Source: Calendula officinalis
Lineage: Eukaryota; Streptophyta; Magnoliopsida; Asterales; Asteraceae
Assembly (NCBI GenBank): GCA_963853835.1
Contig: OY970830.1
Location: 44,767,966-44,831,965 of the forward strand
Length of the DNA: 64,000 bases
Reading direction: 5' to 3'
In this document: in pieces, positions 1 through 15,721 of the stretch
Numbering within the stretch: position 1 is the stretch's first letter
Layout of the letters: each line of letters begins with the position of its first letter
Translations under genes and position numbers: made by a program
Notes under the pieces: generated by a model
Databases searched by the model: none
What the model saw: only the letters and a program-made list of their open reading frames with translations
Told to the model about the DNA's origin: nothing

Positions 1-1810
1 CATTATAACTACTAGTATGACCAATAGCCTATACATATCCATTTTACAAGTAATAAGTGTCCATAACCCATAACCATGGCCCTTGAACCATTATAACCAC
101 TAGATGTGCATAACTCATACCGCTGGCCCTTGAACCATTATAACTACTAGCCATGACCAATAGCCTATAGATATCCATTTTACAAGTAATAGGTGTCCAT
201 GACCCATAACCATGGTCCTTGAACCATTATAACCACTAGATGTCCATAAATGATACTGACGGTCCTTGAACCATTATAACTACTAGCCATGTCCAATAGC
301 TTACAGATATCCATTTTACAAGTAATAAGTGTCCATAACCCATAACCAAGGCCATTGAACCATTATAACCACTACATGTCCATAAGTCATATCGATGGCC
401 CTTGAACCATTATAACTACTAGCCATGACCAATAGCCTATAGATATCCATTTTACAAGTAATAGGTGTCCATGACCCATAACCATGGTCCTTGAACCATT
501 ATAGCCACTAGATGTCCATAACTCATACCGATGGCCCTTGAACCATTATAACTACTAGCATGACCAATAGCCTATACATATCCATTCTACAAGTAATAGG
601 TGTCCACAACCCATAACCATGGCCCTTGAACCATTATAACCACTAGATGTGCATAACTCATACCGCTGACCCTTGAACCATTATAACTACTAGCCATGAC
701 CAATAGCATATAGATATCCATTTTACAAGTAATAGGTGTCCATAACCCATAACCATGGCCCATTATAACCACTAGATGTCCATAACTCATACCGATGGCC
801 CTTGAACCATTTTAACTACTAGCATGACCAATAGCCTATAGATATGCATTTTACAAGTAATAGGTGTCCAAAACCCATAACCAAGGCCATTGAACCATTA
901 TAACCACTACATGTCCATTACTCATATCGATGGCCCTTGAACCATTATAACTACTAGCCATGACCAATAGCCTAGACATATCGATTTTTAAAAGTAATAG
1001 GTGTCCATAACCCATAATCATTGCCCTTGAACTATTATAACCGATAGATGTCCATAACTCATAGCGATGGCCCTTGAACCATTATAACTACTAGCATGAC
1101 CAATAGCGTATAGATATGCATTTTACAAGTAATAGGTGTCCATAACCCATAACCAAGGCCATTGAACCATTATAACCACTACATGTCCATAACTCATATC
1201 GATGGCCCTAGAACCATTATAACTGCTAGCCATGACCAACTGCCTACACATATCCATTTTACAAGTAATAGGTGTCCATAACCCATAACCATGGCCCTTG
1301 AGTCATTATAGCCACTAGATGTCCATAACTCATACCGATGGCCCTTGAACCATTATAACTACTAGCATGACCAATAGCCTATACATATCCATTTTACAAG
1401 TAATAAGTGTCCATAACCCATAACCATGGCCCTTGAACCATTATAACCACTAGATGTGCATAACTCATACCGCTGGCCCTTGAACCATTATAACTACTAG
1501 CCATGACCAATAGCCTATAGATATCCATTTTACAAGTAATAGGTGTCCATGACCCCTAACCATGGTCCTTGAACCATTATAACCACTAGATGTCCATAAA
1601 TGATACTGACGGTCCTTGAACCATTATAACTACTAGCCATGTCCAATAGCTTACAGATATCCATTTTACAAGTAATAAGTGTCCATAACCCATAACCAAG
1701 GCCATTGAACCATTATAACCACTACATGTCCATAAGTCATATCGATGGCCCTTGAACCATTATAACTACTAGCCATGACCAATAGCCTATAGATATCCAT
1801 TTTACAAGTA
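1..1810 (+). repeat. Higher-order block, partial copy (matches 3930-5739 and 12202-14011)
   Basis: The first 1.8 kb recurs at an offset of 3929 bp and again a further 8272 bp on. Shared rare variants include CTACTAGTATGACC at the start of each copy, GACCCCTAACC near 1550, 5480 and 13755, and a shortened monomer lacking TTGAAC near 755, 4685 and 12960. Downstream of about 1810 this copy follows a different monomer order from the other two. Confidence 0.8.
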
Positions 1811-3929
1811 ATAGGTGTCCATAACCCATACCCATGGTCCTTGAACCATTATAACCACTAGATGTCCATAACTGATAATGATGGCCTTTGAACCATTATA
1901 ACTACTAGCCATGACCAATAGCCTGTAGATATCCATTTTACAAGTAATAGGTGTCCATAACCCATAACCATGGTCCTTGAACCATTATAACCACTAGATG
2001 TCCATAAGTCATATCGATGGCCCTTGAACCATTATAACTACTAGCCATGTCCAATAGCTTACAGATATCCATTTTACAAGTAATAGGTGTCCATAACCCA
2101 TAACCATGGTTCATGAACCATTATAACCACTAGATGTCCATAACTGATACTGATGGCCTTTGAACAATTATAACTACTAGCCATGACCAATAGCCTTTAG
2201 ATATCCATTTTACAAGTAATATGTGTCCATAACCCATAACCATGGCCCTTGAACCATTATAACCACTAGATGTACATAACTCATACCGCTGGCCCTTGAA
2301 CCATTATAACTACTAGCCATGAGCAATAGCCTATAGATATGCATTTTACAACTAATAGGTGTCCATAACCCATAACCAATGCCATTGAACCATTATAACC
2401 ACTACATGTCCATAACTCATATCGATGGTCCTTGAACCATTATAACTACTAGCTATGACCAATAGCCTATAGATATCCATTTTACAAGTAATAGGTGTCC
2501 ATAACCCATAACCATGGCCCTTGAACTATTATAACCACTAGATGTCCATAACTCATACCGATGTCCCTTGAACCATTTTAACTACTAGCATGACCAATAG
2601 CCTATAGATATGCATTTTACAAGTAATAGGTGTCCAAAACCCATAACCAAGGCCATTGAACCATTATAACCACTACATGTCCATTACTCATATCGATGGC
2701 CCTTGAACCATTATAACTACTAGCCATGACCAATAGCCTAGACATATCGATTTTACAAGTAATAGGTGTCCATAACCCATAATCATTGCCCTTGAACTAT
2801 TATAACCGATAGATGTCCATAACTCATAGCGATGGCCCTTGAAACATTATAACTACTAGCATGACCAATAGCCTATAGATATGCATTTTACAAGTAATAG
2901 GTGTCCATAACCCATAACCAAGGCCATTGAACCATTATAACCACTACATGTCCATAACTCATATCGATGGCCCTAGAACCATTATAACTACTAGCCATGA
3001 CCAACTGCCTACACATATCCATTTTACAAGTAATAGGTGTCCATAACCCATAACCATGGCCCTTGAGTCATTATAGCCACTAGATGTCCATAACTCATAC
3101 CGATGGCCCATGAACCATTATAACTACTAGCATGACCAATAGCCTATACATATCCATTCTACAAGTAATAGGTGTCCATAACCCATAACCATGGCCCTTG
3201 AACCATTATAACCACTAGATGTGCATAACTCATACCGCTGGCCCTTGAACCATTATAACTACTAGCCATGACCAATAGCATATAGATATCCATTTTACAA
3301 GTAATAGGTGTCCATAACCCATAACCATGGCCCTTGAACTATTATAACCACTAGATGTCCATAACTCATACCGATGGCCCTTGAACCATTTTAACTACTA
3401 GCATGACCAATAGCCTATAGATATGCATTTTACAAGTAATAGGTGTCCAAAACCCATAACCAAGGCCATTGAACCATTATAACCACTACATGTCCATTAC
3501 TCATATCGATGGCCCTTGAACCATTATAACTACTAGCCATGACCAATAGCCTAGACATATCGATTTTTAAAAGTAATAGGTGTCCATAACCCATAATCAT
3601 TGCCCTTGAACTATTATAACCGATAGATGTCCATAACTCATAGCGATGGCCCTTGAACCATTATAACTACTAGCATGACCAATAGCGTATAGATATGCAT
3701 TTTACAAGTAATAGGTGTCCATAACCCATAACCAAGGCCATTGAACCATTATAACCACTACATGTCCATAACTCATATCGATGGCCCTAGAACCATTATA
3801 ACTGCTAGCCATGACCAACTGCCTACACATATCCATTTTACAAGTAATAGGTGTCCATAACCCATAACCATGGCCCTTGAATCATTATAGCCACTAGATG
3901 TCCATAACTCATACCGATGGCCCTTGAAC

Positions 3930-6900
3930 CATTATAACTACTAGTATGACCAATAGCCTATACATATCCATTTTACAAGTAATAAGTGTCCATAACCCAT
4001 AACCATGGCCCTTGAACCATTATAACCACTAGATGTGCATAACTCATACCGCTGGCCCTTGAACCATTATAATTACTAGCCATGACCAATAGCCTATAGA
4101 TATCCATTTTACAAGTAATAGGTGTCCATGACCCATAACCATGGTCCTTGAACCATTATAACCACTAGATGTCCATAAATGATACTGACGGTCCTTGAAC
4201 CATTATAACTACTAGCCATGTCCAATAGCTTACAGATATCCATTTTACAAGTAATAAGTGTCCATAACCCATAACCAAGGCCATTGAACCATTATAACCA
4301 CTACATGTCCATAAGTCATATCGATGGCCCTTGAACCATTATAACTACTAGCCATGACCAATAGCCTATAGATATCCATTTTACAAGTAATAGGTGTCCA
4401 TGACCCATAACCATGGTCCTTGAACCATTATAGCCACTAGATGTCCATAACTCATACCGATGGCCCTTGAACCATTATAACTACTAGCATGACCAATAGC
4501 CTATACATATCCATTCTACAAGTAATAGGTGTCCACAACCCATAACCATGGCCCTTGAACCATTATAACCACTAGATGTGCATAACTCATACCGCTGGCC
4601 CTTGAACCATTATAACTACTAGCCATGACCAATAGCATATAGATATCCATTTTACTAGTAATAGGTGTCCATAACCCATAACCATGGCCCATTATAACCA
4701 CTAGATGTCCATAACTCATACCGATGGCCCTTGAACCATTTTAACTACTAGCATGACCAATAGCCTATAGATATGCATTTTACAAGTAATAGGTGTCCAA
4801 AACCCATAACCAAGGCCATTGAACCATTATAACCACTACATGTCCATTACTCATATCGATGGCCCTTGAACCATTATAACTACTAGCCATGACCAATAGC
4901 CTAGACATATCGATTTTTAAAAGTAATAGGTGTCCATAACCCATAATCATTGCCCTTGAACTATTATAACCGATAGATGTCCATAACTCATAGCGATGGC
5001 CCTTGAACCATTATAACTACTAGCATGACCAATAGCGTATAGATATGCATTTTACAAGTAATAGGTGTCCATAACCCATAACCAAGGCCATTGAACCATT
5101 ATAACCACTACATGTCCATAACTCATATCGATGGCCCTAGAACCATTATAACTGCTAGCCATGACCAACTGCCTACACATATCCATTTTACAAGTAATAG
5201 GTGTCCATAACCCATAACCATGGCCCTTGAGTCATTATAGCCACTAGATGTCCATAACTCATACCGATGGCCCTTGAACCATTATAACTACTAGCATGAC
5301 CAATAGCCTATACATATCCATTTTACAAGTAATAAGTGTCCATAACCCATAACCATGGCCCTTGAACCATTATAACCACTAGATGTGCATAACTCATACC
5401 GCTGGCCCTTGAACCATTATAACTACTAGCCATGACCAATAGCCTATAGATATCCATTTTACAAGTAATAGGTGTCCATGACCCCTAACCATGGTCCTTG
5501 AACCATTATAACCACTAGATGTCCATAAATGATACTGACGGTCCTTGAACCATTATAACTACTAGCCATGTCCAATAGCTTACAGATATCCATTTTACAA
5601 GTAATAAGTGTCCATAACCCATAACCAAGGCCATTGAACCATTATAACCACTACATGTCCATAAGTCATATCGATGGCCCTTGAACCATTATAACTACTA
5701 GCCATGACCAATAGCCTATAGATATCCATTTTACAAGTAATAGGTGTCCATGATCCATAACCATGGTCCTTGAACCATTATAACCACTAGATGTCCATAA
5801 CTCATACCGCTGGCCCTTGAACCATTATAACTACTAGCCATGAGCAATAGCCTATAGATATGCATTTTACAACTAATAGGTGTCCATAACCCATAGCCAA
5901 TGCCATTGAACCATTATAACCACTACATGTCCATAACTCATATCGATGGTCCTTGAACCATTATAACTACTAGCTATGACCAATAGCCTATAGATATCCA
6001 ATTTACAAGTAATAGGTGTCCATAACCCATAACCATGGCCCTTGAACTATTATAACCACTAGATGTCCATAACTCATACCGATGTCCCTTGAACCATTTT
6101 AACTACTAGCATGACCAATAGCCTATAGATATGCATTTTACAAGTAATAGGTGTCCAAAACCCATAACCAAGGCCATTGAACCATTATAACCACTACATG
6201 TCCATTACTCATATCGATGGCCCTTGAACCATTATAACTACTAGCCATGACCAATAGCCTAGACATATCGATTTTACAAGTAATAGGTGTCCATAACCCA
6301 TAATCATTGCCCTTGAACTATTATAACCGATAGATGTCCATAACTCATAGCGATGGCCCTTGAAACATTATAACTACTAGCATGACCAATAGCCTATAGA
6401 TATGCATTTTACAAGTAATAGGTGTCCATAACCCATAACCAAGGCCATTGAACCATTATAACCACTACATGTCCATAACTCATATCGATGGCCCTAGAAC
6501 CATTATAACTACTAGCCATGACCAACTGCCTACACATATCCATTTTACAAGTAATAGGTGTCCATAACCCATAACCATGGCCCTTGAGTCATTATAGCCA
6601 CTAGATGTCCATAACTCATACCGATGGCCCTTGAACCATTATAACTACTAGCATGACCAATAGCCTATACATATCCATTCTACAAGTAATAGGTGTCCAT
6701 AACCCATAACCATGGCCCTTGAACCATTATAACCACTAGATGTGCATAACTCATACCGCTGGCCCTTGAACCATTATAACTACTAGCCATGACCAATAGC
6801 ATATAGATATCCATTTTACAAGTAATAGGTGTCCATAACCCATAACCATGGCCCTTGAACTATTATAACCACTAGATGTCCATAACTCATACCGATGGCC

Positions 6901-7449
6901 CTTGAACCATTTTAACTACTAGCATGACCAATAGCCTATAGATATGCATTTTACAAGTAATAGGTGTCCAAAACCCATAACCAAGGCCATTGAACCATTA
7001 TAACCACTACATGTCCATTACTCATATCGATGGCCCTTGAACCATTATAACTACTAGCCATGACCAATAGCCTAGACATATCGATTTTTAAAAGTAATAG
7101 GTGTCCATAACCCATAATCATTGCCCTTGAACTATTATAACCGATAGATGTCCATAACTCATAGCGATGGCCCTTGAACCATTATAACTACTAGCATGAC
7201 CAATAGCGTATAGATATGCATTTTACAAGTAATAGGTGTCCATAACCCATAACCAAGGCCATTGAACCATTATAACCACTACATGTCCATAACTCATATC
7301 GATGGTCCTAGAACCATTATAACTACTAGCCATGACCAACTGCCTACACATATCCATTTTACAAGTAATAGGTGTCCATAACCCATAACCATGGCCCTTG
7401 AATCATTATAGCCACTAGATGTCCATAACTCATACCGATGGCCCTTGAA
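3930..7449 (+). repeat. 26-monomer higher-order block, copy 1
   Basis: This 3.52-kb block recurs at 12202-15721 with the same order of variant monomers (offset 8272). Its second half (5809-7449) also matches 2289-3929, so the block looks like a mosaic made by exchange between neighbouring blocks. Read by eye; a self dot-plot would set the exact edges. Confidence 0.7.
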
Positions 7450-10400
7450 CCATTATAACTACTAGCCATGACCAATAGCCTATAGATATCCATTTTACAA
7501 GTAATAGGTGTCCATGACCCATAACCATGGTCCTTGAACCATTATAACCACTAGATGTCCATAACTGATAATGATGGCCTTTGAACCATTATAACTACTA
7601 GCCATGACCAATAGCCTCTAGATATCCATTTTACAAGTAATAGGTGTCCATAACCCATAACCATGGTCCTTGAACCATTATAACCACTAGATGTCCATAA
7701 ATGATACTGACGGTCCTTGAACCATTATAACTACTAGCCATGTCCAATAGCTTACAGATATCCATTTTACAAGTAATAGGTGTCCATAACCCATAACCAA
7801 GGCCATTGAACCATTATAACCACTACATGTCCATAAGTCATATCGATGGCCCTTGAACCATTATAACTACTAGCCATGACCAATAGCCTATAGATATCCA
7901 TTTTACAAGTAATAGGTGTCCATAACCCATACCCATGGTCCTTGAACCATTATAACCACTAGATGTCCATAACTGATAATGATGGCCTTTGAACCATTAT
8001 AACTACTAGCCATGACCAATAGCCTGTAGATATCCATTTTACAAGTAATAGGTGTCCATAACCCATAACCATGGTCCTTGAACCATTATAACCACTAGAT
8101 GTCCATAAGTCATATCGATGGCCCTTGAACCATTATAACTACTAGCCATGTCCAATAGCTTACAGATATCCATTTTACAAGTAATAGGTGTCCATAACCC
8201 ATAACCATGGTTCATGAACCATTATAACCACTAGATGTCCATAACTGATACTGATGGCCTTTGAACAATTATAACTACTAGCCATGACCAATAGCCTTTA
8301 GATATCCATTTTACAAGTAATAGGTGTCCATAACCCATAACCATGGCCCTTGAACCATTATAACCACTAGATGTACATAACTCATACCGCTGGCCCTTGA
8401 ACCATTATAACTACTAGCCATGAGCAATAGCCTATAGATATGCATTTTACAACTAATAGGTGTCCATAACCCATAACCAATGCCATTGAACCATTATAAC
8501 CACTACATGTCCATAACTCATATCGATGGTCCTTGAACCATTATAACTACTAGCTATGACCAACAGCCTATAGATATCCATTTTACAAGTAATAGGTGTC
8601 CATAACCCATAACCATGACCCTTGAACTATTATAACCACTAGATGTCCATAACTCATACCGATGTCCCTTGAACCATTTTAACTACTAGCATGACCAATA
8701 GCCTATAGATATGCATTTTACAAGTAATAGGTGTCCAAAACCCATAACCAAGGCCATTGAACCATTATAACCACTACATGTCCATTACTCATATCGATGG
8801 CCCTTGAACCATTATAACTACTAGCCATGACCAATAGCCTAGACATATCGATTTTACAAGTAATAGGTGTCCATAACCCATAATCATTGCCCTTGAACTA
8901 TTATAACCGATAGATGTCCAAAACTCATAGCGATGGCCCTTGAAACATTATAACTACTAGCATGACCAATAGCCTATAGATATGCATTTTACAAGTAATA
9001 GGTGTCCATAACCCATAACCAAGGCCATTGAACCATTATAACCACTACATGTCCATAACTCATATCGATGGCCCTAGAACCATTATAACTACTAGCCATG
9101 ACCAACTGCCTACACATATCCATTTTACAAGTAATAGGTGTCCATAACCCATAACCATGGCCCTTGAGTCATTATAGCCACTAGATGTCCATAACTCATA
9201 CCGATGGCCCTTGAACCATTATAACTACTAGCATGACCAATAGCCTATACATATCCATTCTACAAGTAATAGGTGTCCATAACCCATAACCATGGCCCTT
9301 GAACCATTATAACCACTAGATGTGCATAACTCATACCGCTGGCCCTTGAACCATTATAACTACTAGCCATGACCAATAGCATATAGATATCCATTTTACA
9401 AGTAATAGGTGTCCATAACCCATAACCATGGCCCTTGAACTATTATAACCACTAGATGTCCATAACTCATACCGATGGCCCTTGAACCATTTTAACTACT
9501 AGCATGACCAATAGCCTATAGATATGCATTTTACAAGTAATAGGTGTCCAAAACCCATAACGAAGGCCATTGAACCATTATAACCACTACATGTCCATTA
9601 CTCATATCGATGGCCCTTGAACCATTATAACTACTAGCCATGACCAATAGCCTAGACATATCGATTTTTAAAAGTAATAGGTGTCCATAACCCATAATCA
9701 TTGCCCTTGAACTATTATAACCGATAGATGTCCATAACTCATAGCGATGGCCCTTGAACCATTATAACTACTAGCATGACCAATAGCGTATAGATATGCA
9801 TTTTACAAGTAATAGGTGTCCATAACCCATAACCAAGGCCATTGAACCATTATAACCACTAGATGTCCATAAATGATACTGACGGTCCTTGAACCATTAT
9901 AACTACTAGTCATGTCCAATAGCTTACAGATATCCATTTTACAAGTAATAGGTGTCCATAACCCATAACCAAGGCCATTGAACCATTATAACCACTACAT
10001 GTCCATAAGTCATATCGATGGCCCTTGAACCATTATAACTACTAGCCATGACCAATAGCCTATAGATATCCATTTTACAAGTAATAGGTGTCCATGACCC
10101 ATAACCATGGTCCTTGAACCATTATAACCACTAGATGTCCATAACTGATAATGATGGCCTTTGAACCATTATAACTACTAGCCATGACCAATAGCCTCTA
10201 GATATCCATTTTACAAGTAATAGGTGTCCATAACCCATAACCATGGTCCTTGAACCATTATAACCACTAGATGTCCATAAATGATACTGACGGTCCTTGA
10301 ACCATTATAACTACTAGCCATGTCCAATAGCTTACATATATCCATTTTACAAGTAATAGGTGTCCATAACCCATAACCATGGTTCATGAACCATTATAAC

Positions 10401-12201
10401 CACTAGATGTCCATAACTGATACTGATGGCCTTTGAACAATTATAACTACTAGCCATGACCAATAGCCTTTAGATATCCATTTTACAAGTAATAGGTGTC
10501 CATAACCCATAACCATGGCCCTTGAACCATTATAACCACTAGATGTACATAACTCATACCGCTGGCCCTTGAACCATTATAACCACTAGCCATGAGCAAT
10601 AGCCTATAGATATGCATTTTACAACTAATAGGTGTCCATAACCCATAACCAATGCCATTGAACCATTATAACCACTACATGTCCATAACTCATATCGATG
10701 GTCCTTGAAGCATTATAACTACTAGCTATGACCAATAGCCTATAGATATCCATTTTACAAGTAATAGGTGTCCATAACCCATAACCATGGCCCTTGAACT
10801 ATTATAACCACTAGATGTCCATAACTCATACCGATGTCCCTTGAACCATTTTAACTACTAGCATGACCAATAGCCTATAGATATGCATTTTACAAGTAAT
10901 AGGTGTCCAAAACCCATAACCAAGGCCATTGAACCATTATAACCACTACATGTCCATTACTCATATCGATGGCCCTTGAACCATTATAACTACTAGCCAT
11001 GACCAATAGCCTAGACATATCGATTTTACAAGTAATAGGTGTCCATAACCCATAATCATTGCCCTTGAACTATTATAACCGATAGATGTCCAAAACTCAT
11101 AGCGATGGCCCTTGAAACATTATAACTACTAGCATGACCAATAGCCTATAGATATGCATTTTACAAGTAATAGGTGTCCATAACCCATAACCAAGGCCAT
11201 TGAACCATTATAACCACTACATGTCCATAACTCATATCGATGGCCCTAGAACCATTATAACTACTAGCCATGACCAACTGCCTACACATATCCATTTTAC
11301 AAGTAATAGGTGTCCATAACCCATAACCATGGCCCTTGAGTCATTATAGCCACTAGATGTCCATAACTCATACCGATGGCCCTTGAACCATTATAACTAC
11401 TAGCATGACCAATAGCCTATACATATCCATTCTACAAGTAATAGGTGTCCATAACCCATAACCATGGCCCTTGAACCATTATAACCACTAGATGTGCATA
11501 ACTCATACCGCTGGCCCTTGAACCATTATAACTACTAGCCATGACCAATAGCATATAGATATCCATTTTACAAGTAATAGGTGTCCATAACCCATAACCA
11601 TGGCCCTTGAACTATTATAACCACTAGATGTCCATAACTCATACCGATGGCCCTTGAACCATTTTAACTACTAGCATGACCAATAGCCTATAGATATGCA
11701 TTTTACAAGTAATAGGTGTCCAAAACCCATAACGAAGGCCATTGAACCATTATAACCACTACATGTCCATTACTCATATCGATGGCCCTTGAACCATTAT
11801 AACTACTAGCCATGACCAATAGCCTAGACATATCGATTTTTAAAAGTAATAGGTGTCCATAACCCATAATCATTGCCCTTGAACTATTATAACCGATAGA
11901 TGTCCATAACTCATAGCGATGGCCCTTGAACCATTATAACTACTAGCATGACCAATAGCGTATAGATATGCATTTTACAAGTAATAGGTGTCCATAACCC
12001 ATAACCAAGGCCATTGAACCATTATAACCACTACATGTCCATAACTCATATCGATGGCCCTAGAACCATTATAACTGCTAGCCATGACCAACTGCCTACA
12101 CATATCCATTTTACAAGTAATAGGTGTCCATAACCCATAACCATGGCCCTTGAATCACTATAGCCACTAGATGTCCATAACTCATACCGATGGCCCTGAA
12201 C
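7450..12201 (+). repeat. Satellite, mosaic of two higher-order units
   Basis: This stretch holds two related runs of monomers, marked by GAGCAATAGCC at 8422 and 10594 (spacing 2172, about 16 monomers). It shares variants with both flanking blocks, for example CTCTAGATATCC, TTCATGAACC and CTAGTCATGTCC. It contains only satellite. Confidence 0.65.
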
Positions 12202-15200
12202 CATTATAACTACTAGTATGACCAATAGCCTATACATATCCATTTTACAAGTAATAAGTGTCCATAACCCATAACCATGGCCCTTGAACCATTATAACCA
12301 CTAGATGTGCATAACTCATACCGCTGGCCCTTGAACCATTATAACTACTAGCCATGACCAATAGCCTATAGATATCCATTTTACAAGTAATAGGTGTCCA
12401 TGACCCATAACCATGGTCCTTGAACCATTATAACCACTAGATGTCCATAAATGATACTGACGGTCCTTGAACCATTATAACTACTAGCCATGTCCAATAG
12501 CTTACAGATATCCATTTTACAAGTAATAAGTGTCCATAACCCATAACCAAGGCCATTGAACCATTATAACCACTACATGTCCATAAGTCATATCGATGGC
12601 CCTTGAACCATTATAACTACTAGCCATGACCAATAGCCTATAGATATCCATTTTACAAGTAATAGGTGTCCATGACCCATAACCATGGTCCTTGAACCAT
12701 TATAGCCACTAGATGTCCATAACTCATACCGATGGCCCTTGAACCATTATAACTACTAGCATGACCAATAGCCTATACATATCCATTCTACAAGTAATAG
12801 GTGTCCACAACCCATAACCATGGCCCTTGAACCATTATAACCACTAGATGTGCATAACTCATACCGCTGGCCCTTGAACCATTATAACTACTAGCCATGA
12901 CCAATAGCATATAGATATCCATTTTACAAGTAATAGGTGTCCATAACCCATAACCATGGCCCATTATAACCACTAGATGTCCATAACTCATACCGATGGC
13001 CCTTGAACCATTTTAACTACTAGCATGACCAATAGCCTATAGATATGCATTTTACAAGTAATAGGTGTCCAAAACCCATAACCAAGGCCATTGAACCATT
13101 ATAACCACTACATGTCCATTACTCATATCGATGGCCCTTGAACCATTATAACTACTAGCCATGACCAATAGCCTAGACATATCGATTTTTAAAAGTAATA
13201 GGTGTCCATAACCCATAATCATTGCCCTTGAACTATTATAACCGATAGATGTCCATAACTCATAGCGATGGCCCTTGAACCATTATAACTACTAGCATGA
13301 CCAATAGCGTATAGATATGCATTTTACAAGTAATAGGTGTCCATAACCCATAACCAAGGCCATTGAACCATTATAACCACTACATGTCCATAACTCATAT
13401 CGATGGCCCTAGAACCATTATAACTGCTAGCCATGACCAACTGCCTACACATATCCATTTTACAAGTAATAGGTGTCCATAACCCATAACCATGGCCCTT
13501 GAGTCATTATAGCCACTAGATGTCCATAACTCATACCGATGGCCCTTGAACCATTATAACTACTAGCATGACCAATAGCCTATACATATCCATTTTACAA
13601 GTAATAAGTGTCCATAACCCATAACCATGGCCCTTGAACCATTATAACCACTAGATGTGCATAACTCATACCGCTGGCCCTTGAACCATTATAACTACTA
13701 GCCATGACCAATAGCCTATAGATATCCATTTTACAAGTAATAGGTGTCCATGACCCCTAACCATGGTCCTTGAACCATTATAACCACTAGATGTCCATAA
13801 ATGATACTGACGGTCCTTGAACCATTATAACTACTAGCCATGTCCAATAGCTTACAGATATCCATTTTACAAGTAATAAGTGTCCATAACCCATAACCAA
13901 GGCCATTGAACCATTATAACCACTACATGTCCATAAGTCATATCGATGGCCCTTGAACCATTATAACTACTAGCCATGACCAATAGCCTATAGATATCCA
14001 TTTTACAAGTAATAGGTGTCCATGATCCATAACCATGGTCCTTGAACCATTATAACCACTAGATGTCCATAACTCATACCGCTGGCCCTTGAACCATTAT
14101 AACTACTAGCCATGAGCAATAGCCTATAGATATGCATTTTACAACTAATAGGTGTCCATAACCCATAACCAATGCCATTGAACCATTATAACCACTACAT
14201 GTCCATAACTCATATCGATGGTCCTTGAAGCATTATAACTACTAGCTATGACCAATAGCCTATAGATATCCATTTTACAAGTAATAGGTGTCCATAACCC
14301 ATAACCATGGCCCTTGAACTATTATAACCACTAGATGTCCATAACTCATACCGATGTCCCTTGAACCATTTTAACTACTAGCATGACCAATAGCCTATAG
14401 ATATGCATTTTACAAGTAATAGGTGTCCAAAACCCATAACCAAGGCCATTGAACCATTATAACCACTACATGTCCATTACTCATATCGATGGCCCTTGAA
14501 CCATTATAACTACTAGCCATGACCAATAGCCTAGACATATCGATTTTACAAGTAATAGGTGTCCATAACCCATAATCATTGCCCTTGAACTATTATAACC
14601 GATAGATGTCCATAACTCATAGCGATGGCCCTTGAAACATTATAACTACTAGCATGACCAATAGCCTATAGATATGCATTTTACAAGTAATAGGTGTCCA
14701 TAACCCATAACCAAGGCCATTGAACCATTATAACCACTACATGTCCATAACTCATATCGATGGCCCTAGAACCATTATAACTACTAGCCATGACCAACTG
14801 CCTACACATATCCATTTTACAAGTAATAGGTGTCCATAACCCATAACCATGGCCCTTGAGTCATTATAGCCACTAGATGTCCATAACTCATACCGATGGC
14901 CCTTGAACCATTATAACTACTAGCATGACCAATAGCCTATACATATCCATTCTACAAGTAATAGGTGTCCATAACCCATAACCATGGCCCTTGAACCATT
15001 ATAACCACTAGATGTGCATAACTCATACCGCTGGCCCTTGAACCATTATAACTACTAGCCATGACCAATAGCATATAGATATCCATTTTACAAGTAATAG
15101 GAGTCCATAACCCATAACCATGGCCCTTGAACTATTATAACCACTAGATGTCCATAACTCATACTGATGGCCCTTGAACCATTTTAACTACTACCATGAC

Positions 15201-15721
15201 CAATAGCCTATAGATATGCATTTTACAAGTAATAGGTGTCCAAAACCCATAACCAAGGCCATTGAACCATTATAACCACTACATGTCCATTACTCATATC
15301 GATGGCCCTTGAACCATTATAACTACTAGCCATGACCAATAGCCTAGACATATCGATTTTAAAAGTAATAGGTGTCCATAACCCATAATCATTGCCCTTG
15401 AACTATTATAACCGATAGATGTCCATAACTCATAGCGATGGCCCTTGAACCATTATAACTACTAGCATGACCAATAGCGTATAGATATGCATTTTACAAG
15501 TAATAGGTGTCCATAACCCATAACCAAGGCCATTGAACCATTATAACCACTACATGTCCATAACTCATATCGATGGCCCTAGAACCATTATAACTGCTAG
15601 CCATGACCAACTGCCTACACATATCCATTTTACAAGTAATAGGTGTCCATAACCCATAACCATGGCCCTTGAATCATTATAGCCACTAGATGTCCATAAC
15701 TCATACCGATGGCCCTTGAAC
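12202..15721 (+). repeat. 26-monomer higher-order block, copy 2
   Basis: This is a copy of 3930-7449 with the same variant order. Small private differences include TTGAAGCATTATAAC near 14226 and GGAGTCCATAACC near 15100. The base before the block shows a private 1-bp loss (GGCCCTGAACC near 12193). Confidence 0.7.
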